Assembly (NCBI RefSeq): GCF_028640845.1
Contig: NC_080540.1
Location: 229,818,794 to 229,882,793 of the forward strand
Length of the DNA: 64,000 bases
Source of the DNA: Ahaetulla prasina
Taxonomy: Eukaryota; Chordata; Lepidosauria; Squamata; Colubridae
Direction of reading: 5' to 3'
Shown: piece by piece, positions 21,426-34,554 of the stretch
How positions within the stretch are numbered: the stretch's first letter is position 1
Layout of the letters: each line of letters begins with the position of its first letter
Notes under the pieces: generated by a model
Database searches by the model: none
What the model saw: the letters and a program-made list of their open reading frames with translations, nothing else
What the model was told of the DNA's origin: nothing
Position numbers and translations under genes: made by a program

Positions 21426-22460
21426 ATTGGATTTTATTTATTATTTATTTAATTCAATTTATTAGGCTGCCCATCCCACATAAGCAATTTGGGTGCAGAA
21501 CACAATTAAACATCATCAATATAATAGTATAAAATAAAAATAAGAACATAGACAAGAAGAGACAAAAAAATTGAAGATACCTGTCAGTGTAACTCACAGC
21601 TTCACAAAACTTCCCAAATCTCATGCCTGGAAAAATGGGGGTGGTGGGGGAGGGAATGGTGTTCCAATGGGCAAACACAATGACAGAAAAGACATACTTC
21701 CAGGGTCCCACAGATGGGACCAAGAGCACGCCCCTCCTGTCAGATCTGATGCAGTAAGTAGAGACAACTCGGGGTAGGCATTCTCTTAAATATCTTGACC
21801 CTGTATCAAGTAGGTGATAATTAGCATCTTGAGTTGCTCCCAAAAGCCTATTGGGAGCCAGTGTGGTCAGGAATCAATAAGTAATATGGGCATATTCAGG
21901 CAAGTCCATAACTGCTTGGATTGCTGCATTCTGGATCAATTGCAGCTTCAGATGCTCTTCAAGAGCAGTAAATAGAGCACACCACGGTAATCCAAACACA
22001 CAGTAAATAAAGCATGACTGTGCACAGTGCTGCTCAATTCAACGAGGGATGCAATCTGAAGTTTTACAAAAGTCCTCCTGTTCCTAAAGGAAGAGCCATA
22101 AGTCCAGAAAGTCCCCCTACATTGCATACTGAATCTGGCTGGGGTACCACAATACCATTTTTCAGCCATACGGGGGCACTAAACTCACTTGTTATGATTC
22201 AGCTGAAGCCTGTTCTTCCCTATCCAGTCCCCATAGACCTCAGACACCGACAAGCATCACTTGGCTGAAATGACTCAGATTAATTGCAGCCGAGTGTCAT
22301 CAGCATACTGATGATATCTTGCTGCATATCATCAAATCAGTTTACTCACTGCCTTCATATAGATGTTAAACAGAAGTGAAGAAAGCCCCAAACCCCATGG
22401 TACCCCACAAAGATATGGGTATGGATTTGACCAACAACTCTGACTGAAACTAATCTTGGA
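21426..22460 (-). mobile_element. L2-like LINE remnant with reverse transcriptase motif
   Basis: The minus strand near 22280-22370 reads FNIYMKAVSKLI, two stops, then YHQYADDTRL, the Tyr-Ala-Asp-Asp box of an L2-type reverse transcriptase. Nearer the 3' end, frame 21454-21843 includes GSRYLRECLPRVVS and LLVPSV, in the C-terminal region. The element ends with TTATT-rich tail sequence at 21426-21470. It is 5'-truncated and full of stops. Confidence 0.8.
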
Positions 22461-22799
22461 TAAATGCACATAAAAATTTGCTTGTCATATAGGGTTGTTA
22501 TTGTGAAGAAAATAGGTGGGAGTATTATATTCATTACCATGAGTTGTACAAAATAAAGTCAGGACTTTATAAATCTGATGATAATAACAAAATTTAACGA
22601 CAAAACGCACATGTGAAATACAAGTCAACTAGTTACATTTTTAAATGTGAGGGGAAAAATTAAAAGAGCCTAGGGCCTAATTGATCAATACTATATACAG
22701 AAGACTGCTTTAAGCAAATGTTCTTTGAAAATATGCATATAATTGGTGGCTTGCACAATTAAGATTTTTGACTTGTGAAATTTCCACAGGTCTTAGAGT

Positions 22800-22920
22800 A
22801 GAGGTGTCAAACTCAATTTCATTGCGTGTCACCTCAGGGTTGTGTTTGACCTTTGGGGGCCAGGGTAGGTGTGGCTAGCTCCACATCACTTGTGTTGGGT
22901 TACTTGATTTTTGAATTCTA
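22800..22920. mobile_element. hAT-type MITE fragment
   Basis: GAGGTGTCAAACTC at the left matches the terminal repeat of 19105-19237. The right end is not preserved. The rest of 22461-23339 shows nothing recognisable. Confidence 0.5.
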
Positions 22921-23339
22921 TGTATGAGATCTTCTGCATTTATAACTTCTTTGTTGTCCACAAAAAGCACTGTATCTAGCCATGTTTGTAAAAACCTTAC
23001 CTGTCAGCAAATGCCTACACTCTTAAGTTGACTGAACTGTTAAAACGTATTGACACACTGATGTGAAGTCTGACATGAGGATGGTCAAGCATCCAATAAA
23101 TGAATAATAGCTTTGATCTTTCCAAGTAATTTGTCTACATCTTCTTGCCAAAGAAGATGAATCTCATCTATTACAATTGGATAAGCAGACACCTCAGTCA
23201 TGAGCATACATTTTTAATTTAGACAGCCTATGCAAATTAAACTCAGCCAAAATCAAATGAGAAAGACTTAAATTTACATACAGTCTAATGCTGATTGTTT
23301 ATTTATAACCGGCCCAATATAAGATGCAATGAATTAAAG

Positions 23340-23561
23340 CAGAGTTCCCCAACCTTTCTGGCTTTGCAGACCAGTTGGGGGGAGGGGGGATGATTCTATG
23401 TGAATGGTCAGCAAATGGGCATGCACGCAACTCCATTTGTGTGAACAGCAGGCATGCATGCTCGCCACACTCGTCTGCTGCTTGTGCAAGTGAGGATGTG
23501 TGTATGCGCTCAACTGCCCCTTCTATGGCCAAATGTCTCATACAAGGGTTGAGGACTCCTG
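23340..23561. mobile_element. hAT-type MITE, 222 bp
   Basis: The ends are CAGAGTTCCCCAACCTT and AGGGTTGAGGACTCCTG. Flanks AATTAAAG (23332-23339) and TATTAAAG (23562-23569) form an 8-bp target duplication with one mismatch. Confidence 0.85.
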
Positions 23562-23734
23562 TATTAAAGAATGCAGTTCTTTTCTTCCACTTAAAGCATA
23601 GACATATAGAAACATTATTTATGCAGAAAATGGGATTGTTTTCTCTGAAAAGGAACTTCATAATAGATCCACAGCTTGCAAGTTAGGGACAGATCATCAT
23701 GGAGAAAATCCATCTTTTTGGTTCCTAAGAATTC

Positions 23735-24820
23735 AACCCAATGATGTCCAGCTGCAGATTTCAAATGCAATCCCATGTAGAATACATTGCAGTAGTCCAA
23801 AGATAAGTAAAGGTACATAACGTAGATAAGTAAAGCATGAGTGATTGTTGAGCAGAACCTCCAACTACAGAAACTGATGCAACTGATAGATGGATTTGTA
23901 CAAAGGTCCTGCTGGCCATGGCTGCCACTCACTCCTCAGAAGTCTCTCCAAATCGCACACCAACTCTGTCTGGAGGTGTGCTATCCCATCCAGAGCCAAA
24001 GATAGAAAATCTTCAGAACTGGGAAGCCCTAAAACCTACAATTTCTTGGTCTTGCTGGGATTAAATTAGATCTTACTTCTACTCAGACAGAGTCCGAGCC
24101 TTCAGGCACTGAAAAAGAACCTTGAAACATTTGTGCAACCTGGGGCAGAATTGTATAAATACCACCAGTGCACTGATTGTACTTAGACCTATACTGATGA
24201 ATGACTTCACCCAGAAATTTCCAGTAGATGCTAAATAGGATGGAGAGAAACTCAAGCCTCAAAACACCCGAGAAACTAGAACTGAATCTCGGACAGTATC
24301 TACCAATACTGAAAAGAACTCATTTCAGAAGAAATGAGAACTATCATAAAACAGTACACCCTATTTTCAACATTTTGAGCCGCTCCTGAAGGATACCATT
24401 TACTGACTACATTGAAAAGCCACTGAGAGATCAAAGAGAATCAGCATGGATGCAATACCTATACTAAACTTGATCAAGGTCAACCACTAGCAGTGCAATA
24501 ACCTGGTCTGGAACCCAACTGAAAAAGATCCAAATATCTTCTTCCTTTGGGGACCTTTGGAACGGCAAGCCTGGCAGGCTTGCCAAATAACTTTTTCCAA
24601 CAAGGGAAGGCTGGAAAGAAATGAAAAATGTTGAGGTCCACCAATAGCTTCTTGAGAAATTAAAAATCAAGAGGCCCACAGCGATCCATGTATACAGTTG
24701 ACCCAGATGAAATGTGATCCAAGGCCTTTGTCATGTGCTCATTCCAAGCAATAATCCAGGCCTTGGTCAAACCTTGTATCAGAATTTCAGAAGCATCACA
24801 AGTTCTTTCTGTAATCCAAT
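23735..24820 (-). mobile_element. L2-like LINE remnant, reverse transcriptase region
   Basis: On the minus strand near 24160-24250 the reading LSILFSIYWKFLGEVIHQYR matches the pattern before the YADD box of L2-type polymerases. Upstream parts read WVPDQVIALLVVD and KALDHISSG. It has many stops and is diverged from the copy at 21426-22460. Confidence 0.65.
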
Positions 24821-24830
24821 GGGTCTTTCA

Positions 24831-27012
24831 GCTACAAGGGAGATTGAACAGGGCATCCCTTCCTGTGGTAGAAACAGCTAAAAAGAACTCCAGGGTTAAC
24901 AGGATATGATAATATAATCAGGGTATGGCAAGGGACTGATAGTAACATCTCCCAACGCCATTGCCCTAACTCTAAAAAAAAACAAAAAAAAACACCTCTA
25001 GATCTATAGTGTGAACTAGAGTAATTCAGGGCATTACTAGCTTGGATTGGTTCAAAAATGAAACAAAAGAAAAGAAAACAATTTTGTGATGTTATTACTG
25101 CATTCTATATAATTTGTTAGGGTTTCAAGGCAGGTCCTCAACTTTTTATCTGGTGGATACAATGGAAATGTTAAGAGCATTTTAAGGGTGTTCTTGTAAA
25201 ACTGCTGCAAAAGAGAGCTTGATCATTCACAGATTTATCAGAATACTATCTGCAACGTATTCTTTCCCCTTTCTTCCATATATTCCCTAATATTTCTATT
25301 CATTTTGTCCTTCCAAAGGTCAGGGAACATTTCCAAACTAAACAATGAATACTGTAGTATTCATTGTTTTCATTTTTTTCTGGCAAGTGATATGTTCATC
25401 TCAATCTCAAAGGCATTCTTGAAAATAAAGCTGATCCAAGAATTTCATAGATGAAAATGTGGCATAATTTCTATTCTATTTCCAGATTTCTCTTACTGCA
25501 TTGAAAGGAAAAAAAATGGAATTTAACACATGCAAATCATGTGACTTGAACGAACAAGTGTACAAAGAACTGATTCATAAATAATGTTTTTTAAAAATTT
25601 GGCATTATTGTTAACTGTACTTTATATGAATGATAAAAATTCTTATGTAGTTATAATGTAGCATCTTGGAAAATTATAAAATGTGCACACAGACAAATAT
25701 TTCTCTTTAAAGTTTAAAATACTTTTGATAATTTAATAGCTCCAAAATATTGTACATATTATTTTCTTTTTAAAAAGATGCATGCTTGTATTTTTTTTAA
25801 ACGAGGGGGAAAAACAAAGTTTGACAGATTTGTCTAACTATACACTATATATGTTTAGATAATATACACCTATTCTGTGTACTTCTCATTTATGACCACA
25901 ATTGGAAAGGACAACTTGGATATTAAGTGGAGCTATTACTAAATGAAACCATAATTTTACTTATATTCTTACTTTAGCTTTCCTTTGCTTTACAGACCTG
26001 TGAAGTCAAAAATGAGAGAATTGATCATATATTTTTTTCATCACTGTTGTAACTGCAAACAGTTTCTAAATGAGACAATTGCTAACAAGTGCTACCTGTA
26101 ATGATCTGGTGTTCAGCCACTTATGCTCAGATACCCCGCGGAAAAGGAGAGATGGGGGAGTTAAAGATGCAGTAGATTTGATTGTACCCAATACATTTCA
26201 TTTTAAAGAACTGTAGTCTTTAAATGTTTTTTATCACTTTTTTAAGCATTAGCAGTTCAACAACAAAAATAGAAGTGTGTTTCAAAGTGAGAAGTGCTGA
26301 AAAGGACAAGTTAACAATTAGCATTTAAAGTGGCAGATTGCATACTGTTTATATAAGCAATAATTTTAAAATGTTTTTAAGTATTTTGCTGGCTATTGAA
26401 ATATACATATGCTTAATTATACATTGCAAAATGAAAGACAATTCCAGAAAACCAAATGGCACTCTATGGTTCAGCTTTCCCAAAACTAGCAATATCAAGT
26501 CATATTATAGTATACTTTCATTCACCCAATATTTAAAAACCTCCTGGTTCTTTTGGATAATGACACGTGAAACTCAATACTACTAGAAGGTAAAGATGGG
26601 TAAAGATTATTCTGTCTGGTTAATATATACATTATCCTCTCCAATACTAAGTGCTTAAACTTTCTCATCCAAAGTAGGCAATGTAATTTTCAACATCTTT
26701 CTGACTTCTTGAAGGATGTTTAGTTGACATCTGATTTATATGGCCTTTTTATATGATTTTCTTCTAATTTGGTGAATCTAACATTGCCCAAATGTTTTTA
26801 AAAATTTAATTTAGAACAGTTTTTTAAATACTGAAACTTACTATGAAACTATGAAATAGTGTTCTATAATACACAAGACATGGAAAGTTATTTATTTGTT
26901 GAATAGATGAAAAATAACATAAATTAAAATGGACTATAAACAGTTTTTAAAAAAATAAAATGCACACAATCAAATTTCATAGCCATATATATTTTTTAAA
27001 AAAGCTGAGACT
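24831..27012. other. AT-rich non-coding DNA, nothing recognised
   Basis: Contains only short homopolymers and chance frames, for example 26338-26586, whose composition is that of AT-rich noise. Confidence 0.45.
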
Positions 27013-27362
27013 GCACATAGTCCTTGACTTATGTTCACAATTAGTAGCAGAATTTCCACTGCTAAACAAGTGAACTGTAATCAATTTTACAACCATTTTT
27101 GCCATTCTTCAGCAAATCACTGCAGTTGGCTTTTCCTATTGACTTTGTTTGGCAGAAGCAGGGTGGGAAGGTCAAAATGGTGATCACATGATCCTAGGAT
27201 ACTGCAATCATTATAAATATATACCATTTGCCAAGAGCCCAAATTTTGATCATGACAATGCTGTGATGGTCATAAATGCAAGGATCAGTTGTAAGTTGCT
27301 TTCTTCTGTGCCATTGTAACTTCGTACGGTTGCTAAATGAATGTTTATAAGTCAAGAACTAT
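27013..27362. mobile_element. Tc1/mariner-type MITE, old copy
   Basis: The ends GCACATAGTCCTTGACTTA and TAAGTCAAGAACTAT are degraded versions of the CAGGTAGTCCTCGACTTA terminal repeat seen at 39288 and 51463. The interior phrase TTGACTTTGTTTGGCAGAAG aligns with the others. Confidence 0.65.
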
Positions 27363-29454
27363 ATAAAAATACAGTTTTATATAAAAATTAGGAATAGAAT
27401 CTCCTAAAGTTGAATGCAATGATGCAAAAATGCATAACTTTACAGAAATTATTGTATGCTAAACTGATTTCTAGCAACCTGACACCTATTTTGTGTTGGA
27501 CTTGGAAGGCACTCCTTGAAATACTGAAGAAGAATACTAAATATTAAATTTCCATGAATAGATGCGGAAGTGATGATATGGAGAGCCAAAAGAAAGTATT
27601 TTCACTGATAATGCCAATTCTGGACAAAAAGATAAATTTCTTGACATACATAGAAATGTAATTATAGAATGCAAGAAGCACAAACCAAGGAAAACCTGAA
27701 ACTGTCGAAGTGGAAATGAGGTGTACCAAATTAGATGCTTTTAAGTCAATTTAAGAACTCTGGGTAATTTTAACTCAAATCCATTTGGAGGAATGGCATG
27801 ACAAAAAGAAGTTTACTAAGCCTTATGCTCTGTTAGAACCCATAAATGACAACATCATATCTGCTAAAATTAGTTGATATTCAGTAAAGATCAATGTCAC
27901 AAGTATATGTATCCACTACAGAACCAGTGGAGGAATATACTAAAGAATCATATTGTAAACTATAAGGCTAGATGCAACATCAAAAAAATAGTATCACTAA
28001 TGCAAAACTTGGAAGAATGGACGAATCACAAGAGGATTTGAACTAGATAAACATAATATAGGAGAGTGTTTAGTAAAGTTTTGTGAAGAAAATGTTTTAT
28101 TCATTGCCAACAAATTCCACATATGAACGTCGCTCAGTGGACAACATCAAAATAAAATAGATAACACTATGAGATGGAGGACAATTCAGTCAGCAGGTAC
28201 ATAAGGAAACAAAATTTAAAAATAATAATGAAAATTATTATTATTAAATTATTATCTGAAAAGTTAAGCAATGAATTTTTAAGTAGTAAGATATGATTGT
28301 GAAAGGTGGACATTGACAAAGAGTAAAAGAACAAGTCAGAGGTTTTTAGAGGATTTAGATTCTAAAGAATGGTTAAATGCAAGAGAAACTAATCAGTCCT
28401 AAACTAAAGACAAATCTGATACAAAATTAATTCAACTAAGAAACTGTTTTCTGATTATAACTTCACAAATGGATTTACACACCATCCAGAGTTTTAGCTT
28501 CTCCTAACTTATATATTATAATATATAATATAATATATTATATTATAATCATATGTATGTTTTCCCCCCTTTTTAAATTTACCAAATTAAGTCTGATTCA
28601 AATAGTGATTTTTTTAAATACTGATTTACACTGTACAGCACACACACATTCAGGCACATATGTATTCTCATTTTTTTTCTTGTTATTTTTACAGTCCTTG
28701 TGAGTCTTCCATTTATAATTTGTTTTTCTATATTTGTCTTACTTCTTTTTCTGATTATATTTATAATAATAATACTAATAATAGCAAATACTGGACTACC
28801 TTTGGAAGACCTACAATTACCAAGAATGGTACATATAGCTATCAGGAGTTATACGCAATTCAGTGATACTATCCAATTAACCAGACTAGACAAATCTTGA
28901 TTAGTTTATATAAGTATGAGACTCACATTTAGCAGACAATAAAACCTTGATTTAACAGACTAATGGAGGAAACAGTCACCTGATGTAGCTGAATGTCTTT
29001 GAAGTGAATTTTTGAGTCAAACAAAACTCTCATACAACTCCCATCCCCCTCAAGCCCAAAAATTGAACTGAAGCCAAGGAACAATTTTAAACAGTAGACA
29101 TTTGGTCACCTTTGGCAACTTCAAGTGTGGTGGACTGGCATGCCAAAGACAAGCTTCAACAAAATGATGATAACAGCCAGAACAATCATCTACTTTTAGG
29201 GACTGAGCTGGTCAAGAGTCAGAGGAACTTCAAGAGGACTGGGAGCTGGGCAGCATCTATTGAACCTTCTGCATCTAGCAGAATTTGTCAATTAAATCGA
29301 AATTGTGCTAAACTGAGTGCATTAAATTGAGAGCTTGCAGGATTTTAATGCTTGGGACTGATAACTCTAGAAGACTGATCCCACTTGGAAACTTTTCAAA
29401 TATACCTCTCAGGCCACTCTTTGGTACGGAATTACCTGGCCTCTTAGTCTAAAC
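27363..29454. other. AT-rich non-coding DNA with unclassified dispersed pieces
   Basis: An AT palindrome (28508-28550) and a segment at 29268-29316 shared with 19341-19386 are the only structures noticed. Frame 29112-29330 has no recognisable domain. Confidence 0.4.
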
Positions 29455-29670
29455 CAGGGGTGTTCAACCTTGGCAATTTTAAGACTTTTGGACTTCAACA
29501 TCCAGAATTTCCCAGCGAGACATAAGATGCCAAGCATCCAAATTTTGATCATATGACCATGGGGATGCTGCAATAGTTGTTAAGTCTTAAGTTATTTTTT
29601 CACTGCTGTTGTAACTTTGAACGGTCACTAAACCACTGTTTGTAAGTTGAGGACTAACGTAAGTTGAGGT
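29455..29670. mobile_element. Chimeric MITE remnant (hAT end plus mariner-type end)
   Basis: 29455-29520 has CAGGGGTGTTCAACCTTGGC, the start of the palindromic hAT MITE also found at 62253 and 63457, here truncated. 29530-29670 is the first part, inverted, of the mariner-type MITE (GCATCCAAATTTTGATCATA to GTTTGTAAGTTGAGGAC). Confidence 0.6.
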
Positions 29671-30807
29671 CAAATGTCAGCAAAGTAGAAATCAGGTCAG
29701 ACCACTACAAAGCCCAAAGTTAAAATGAGTCCAAGATTCTGCATCTTTTACGTGAACTATTTCCAAAGGCCAGCACAGGCTGTTTGCTAAAACAACAGAC
29801 TGACAAATTAATAGTGCATGTTAGGATCCCGCATCTGGGATATGAACAGGATAATCTCTACTTGCCTAAGCACCATAACTGTTCAGTTTTCAAAATATTT
29901 ATATCTAGTTTTCCAATCCTCAAATGTATAAACACTTATTTCTCTTTTTTAAGGAGAAAAAAAACCCTTCAAATTTTATGCCCAAAGTACCTTTGCTCCT
30001 ATTTCTGTAAAATTCTTGTTGTTTATGCAAATGAAAACCATTTTTCCCCCAAACACCTTGCTCTAAACAATTGGATAAATGCATAAAGTGGAAATGCTAG
30101 CAAATATGTGGATTTGAAATGGAACAACTTATACAGTACTTTATCCATTGATCTATTTGCTACCTAAATGAAGCCTATATAAAAAAGATAAAGGTTAAAC
30201 TTTTTATATATTTTTCTATTATTTTCTACAGTATTCTATTTTAATATAATTCATTATATTATTTTAAAGATATTAATGAATGTACAATCTGATTACATAT
30301 CAATTGTATCGCTTGGTATATCAAACAGCTGTTTCATATATTTGTTTAAGAAATATATGAAGTAATGGAGTTTTAACTTTAATCTCTTTACTGTTATTAA
30401 ATCAAACATTTGAAAAACCCACTCTGCTACTTTATATATTGTACTACTCTACCAAAGCAAACTTTCTAGATATATAAAAATGTATAATAACAGCAAGAAG
30501 TGTGAAGCTAAATATAATTTCCTATGCTAGTTTTCTGTAATGAAAATCATTTTCCTAAATATGCATATTTATGTGTTTAAAATTCCAAGAAAGATAGACC
30601 GTCTAAATAATATTACTAAATACCAAAACTATAGATTATTTGCTCAGTGTCTGTGTTTGTAATCATTTGGCAGATGGTATCAGGAAGAGAACTGCATAAA
30701 ACAAATTAATGTTGTTTCCTTTACCAGTTTCCACTTCAGTGACCTGGATGTCATTGCTTAAAAGCACCAGCTCAGCTGCTATTCAAAGGTTCTGTAATGC
30801 TTCTTAC
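29671..30807. other. AT-rich non-coding DNA, nothing recognised
   Basis: No supported feature was seen up to the exon-like block at 30808. Confidence 0.4.
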
Positions 30808-30876
30808 CGCCTGCCCATTCATTACCCTTGAAATGCTAATGCATTCTATGCTTGTGGGGCATCTCTCTGAAACGGC
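30808..30876 (-). other. Candidate small exon, identity unknown
   Basis: On the minus strand a pyrimidine-rich acceptor (TAATTGCTTTCTGTAG) is followed by 69 bases and then GTAAGAAG, a strong donor. Of the three frames only one is open through all 23 codons, beginning AVSERCPTSIECISISRV. The block and its surroundings (30720-30880) are less AT-rich and more complex than the neighbouring kilobases, as expected for an exon or conserved non-coding element. No family is recognised, and chance occurrence of such a pair of sites is quite possible. Confidence 0.3.
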
Positions 30877-33434
30877 CTACAGAAAGCAATTAGTGAAAAG
30901 GTAAACAGAAACAAACAATATAAACCAATACCCAAATCAAGGCACTACCAAAGAGAAAATCACACACCCACCAATTTCAGTATAAACAGGGAACAAACCA
31001 ATCTCTAGCACTAATGGTGTTACCTACTTAGGTAATGAAGCTTCTGCAAACAATCAAGCTCAGGGAGGACTCCACATGAAAGAAGGGGCAAGAAGAGACA
31101 TAGCAAGTAGCAGAATCTAGCCAAACTGAGCCAATTTCCTGAACCCCAGAGATAAATCCCCAATCCCCAGAAAAAAAAGCTATGCTGGGCTAGACCTACT
31201 AATACTTGGAAAAGAAACAATTCGGAAATTCCAGGCTGTAGATTTTACTACTAACTAATTAAAAAAGTCACAAAGTAATTATGCCTCCGCTGTCTTTTGC
31301 TTGCCTTGTTTCCAATTTTAAAAAGTTGGATAGTAACACCTTTTAGTCCTACCTAGTTAAGACCTAGTCCATGTTGTTATAACATGTATTGAATGCTTCT
31401 GTACATTCTGCTGCAAGACATCTATTTTATTATAGCTATTTTTTTTCATCTTTTTCTAGTTTATTTCTTCTATTCTGCATTTCTGTTTTTAGAAGAAAAG
31501 CTTCTACACAGAATAATAAAAGTCAGATATGCACTTAAGAAGCAAATTTAACAAAATATATTTAAATTATTATGATTTTGCCCATTTTGCTCATGATAAT
31601 TGCTCAGATTAGACAAACATTATTTTAAATTTAGGGCAAAAATGTCATACAATACAAACAGAAAACAAACTGAACAAAATGCAAGCAATTGCTAATAAAC
31701 AGTAAAAAATATTTTTCAGGATGATCAAAAAACCCAGCAAAATTTTGCTAGACAGCTGAAAGACAACCATTGAAAAACTAAAATTTCACAAAATTAAAAC
31801 TAAATCTGGCAATTAATAAGAGAAATAATGATAATAGTTGGGTGATCATAATATGAGCCATTTTGTTATGCCTTTTATGGCATATAGCATTTAAATCTCA
31901 AAATGTACTATGAAACCTAATGTCCCATTTCACTTAAAATTGGGAACAATAATTATAATTCAGAATCAGCGAAGTTTAAAATCCTGGATGAAGAATTCAG
32001 AGAAAGGGTTGCACTCATAGGAAAAAACTCGCATGCATTTGATAATCCAATCAAGGCAAAATATCTTTACTATATCTTAAAATAATTCTGCAGAAGAGTT
32101 GAGGTTTCACTCCTCTTTAAGATAAATACTTTTTTGTCTTATCTAAAATACAAAAAAAATGTGTGTTATCAATAATTCGGACTGAAAAATTATACTATGC
32201 ATACCCATACAAACATATATACATACATTTGTAGAATCCACTGACAATATATATAGTGCACAGCTTCCCAAATTTTCATCTAGTAGTTGTACTTGAAATG
32301 TTGTATTCTAAGGCCAAAACTGCTGCTGAGGAATCTTGAGCATCCACAAAATAGGTCAGATATATAAAAAAGCACCAAGAATGCTGCCATGTCTTTAATA
32401 TTATTTGAAGACTATAGATGTTTTTGGAAATAGATGATGGTACTAGTGCTTTGTGTATTGGTGACTGAGAGGGATTCACATTGGGGATCTCAGACACCTG
32501 CCATTAAATGAAAGTATTTCTATCCACGCACTTCAAAGGAAAATGCCTTTTGTATTTATCTTTTGCTATCCATAACAACAACATAAATCCATTTTTTCAT
32601 TACCTCTATAAAATCTGCTACATTTAAGTATAAATGATTAGATGCACTTCTTAATCCTAAGAAGTGTGAAATCTTCAGCTGCTGTAAGGATACAATGCAC
32701 AATATATTTAAAAAGCAGGGATATTTATTATTTTCCTGCAAATGCGAATCATAATATAGGGAAGAAAGATTTCCAATTATTTATTAACTGAAATCTACAG
32801 CTACTATGCAAAATAGTGATTCAAGCACATTATAAGATGAAAAATAGAACAGGATGAGAAAATAATTGCCTACTCAAAGATTCTAAAGCTAAAGGTAACT
32901 AGCAAACCTGGACAAATATAGCATAACATTTCAATTGCAAAGGCTAAGTGATTACCACAGGACTAGCTTAGTCATGGAAGATAAAATTTAAATCATTGCA
33001 GATTATGCTTTTATTTACTATGGTCAAATTGTTAGAATTTAAAAAGCATTACTTATCCCTAATACATTTTACAATTCCTGCTTTATTCATCTGCATAAGG
33101 AAACATTCCTTTCTTTTATGAATGGACAACCGAGAGCAATAAAGAACTTGTTCATTATATCTAAGTTAAACATTCCATCAAGTCTTGTCTATCTTTCTAG
33201 TTACAACTCTGGGACATTAGGCCAGACAGCCACTAACAGAAGACTGGGGTGGCTCAGAAATAAATACCTATGGCTAGTCAATAGGTCTAAATGCTCAGGA
33301 TTATGAGGAGGCCAACTTGCCCCAATGATGTAACTAACTCCAAATATGCATGTCCACATTCAGTGGGAGAAGTCTGGAGGCCTAGTGTAAGATGATAATA
33401 CACTTATGTGCTCTAGATTTGCATTCTTTAAAGA
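30877..33434. other. AT-rich non-coding DNA, nothing recognised
   Basis: Only chance frames and short homopolymers were seen. A small hairpin TAGAAG/CTTCTA lies near 31490. Confidence 0.4.
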
Positions 33435-33504
33435 GGAAGATATATGTGGGATCCTTGGTGCTCTATGAACTTGCTTGTTTTCTTGCAAATGTTTCATTAC
33501 CCAA

Positions 33505-33745
33505 TGTAGGACAAAACATTCAGAAGACTGGCAGAATGCATCCATGAACACCAACTAGCAGTCAAAAGACATGATGAAAACTCTAAATTTTATAACATAT
33601 AGACAGACTTAACCATAGTTTCAATGGGAAAAATGTGACCATCATAGACCAAACCAAGTACAAAAAACACAAGGGAATTTCTAGAAGCCTGGCACTCTGA
33701 CAAATTAGCCAACAAAAGACACATAGACATTAACAATATATATAT
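33505..33745 (+). pseudogene. PLE copy 2 protein fragment
   Basis: The plus-strand frame reads RRLAECIHEHQLAVKRHDEN, then a stretch with stops, then NTREFLEAWHSDKLANKRHI followed by DIN. These are C-terminal GIY-YIG region motifs of Penelope-like proteins (the EHxLAVxRHD and REFLEAWHS blocks). The polymerase is absent. In-frame stops lie near 33608 and 33640. The hAT insertion at 33755 cuts the frame a few codons later. Confidence 0.75.
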
Positions 33746-33754
33746 AGGCTAGGC

Positions 33755-34060
33755 CAGTGATGGTAAACCTTTTAGGGACCGAGTGCCCAAACTGCAACCC
33801 AAACCCCACTTATTTATCACAAAGTGCCAACATGGCAATTTAACCTGAATAATGAGGTTTTACTACCTAAAATAATGATAAACAACAGAGTTCAGCTAAT
33901 CGTTCTAAGAAAAACGTGATAAATGCACTTTTATGCCCCTTCATTTTTTTCCTGCTTTTAAAATATTATGTTTAGCAACAACAAAAAAAGAAAAACTTTT
34001 GTAATATCATTTCTCTTTCCCTCTCCCTTTCCCACTTTCCCTCTCTCTCTCTTTCCCCCC

Positions 34061-34115
<55 letters not shown>

Positions 34116-34554
34116 ACTCCCTCTCTCTCTGCCTCCCTCTGTTTCTGTCTCTCCCACCCCTTTGGGGGGGGGAAGAACCCCTGAACTGGTGCTAGGTGGT
34201 GGGAATGACGTCCGAAGGCTGACGAGCCGAGGAGCAGCATGCCCACGCTCAGCTGGCTGGCAGGAAGGCAGGGCATCCCAACACTGGTAGCTCTGCAGGA
34301 AAAGAAATTCCTTTTTGTTTTTGCAGAGCCGAGCCAACATAGGGTCGCATTGCTGCTCCACGTCATAATGGGCTTCAGAAGGAGGACAGGACCCCATCTC
34401 TCCCATTGTGAAGCGCCGAATGAAAAGTTAACTCAATCAATTCCAATCGCGTTGGAGAAACATGATTGAAGCTGGGCTGGGGCGACGGCGTGCGTGCCCA
34501 CAGAGGGCTCTGCGTGCCACATCTGACACACATGCCATAGGTTCGCCATCACGG
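33755..34554. mobile_element. hAT-type non-autonomous element, 800 bp
   Basis: The ends are CAGTGATGGTAAACCTT and AGGTTCGCCATCACGG. Flanks GGCTAGGC and GACGAGGC match at six of eight positions. It contains a CT microsatellite (34011-34155) and a GC-richer module (34195-34450). Part of that module (AGGGTCGCATTGCTGCTCC onward) recurs at 55905-55985. No transposase frame was seen. Confidence 0.72.
34011..34155. repeat. CT-rich microsatellite
   Basis: A long run of CT, with TTTCCC interruptions, inside the hAT element. Frames through it encode only Ser/Leu or Arg/Glu repeats and are not genes. Confidence 0.95.

Noticed and set aside
28508..28550. AT palindrome considered as a cruciform or origin-like site
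   Set aside because: It is simple TA/TAA sequence; nothing else at the site supports a function.
33972..34406. Arg/Glu-rich minus-strand frames of 119-144 codons
   Set aside because: They run through the CT microsatellite of the hAT element and have no domain.
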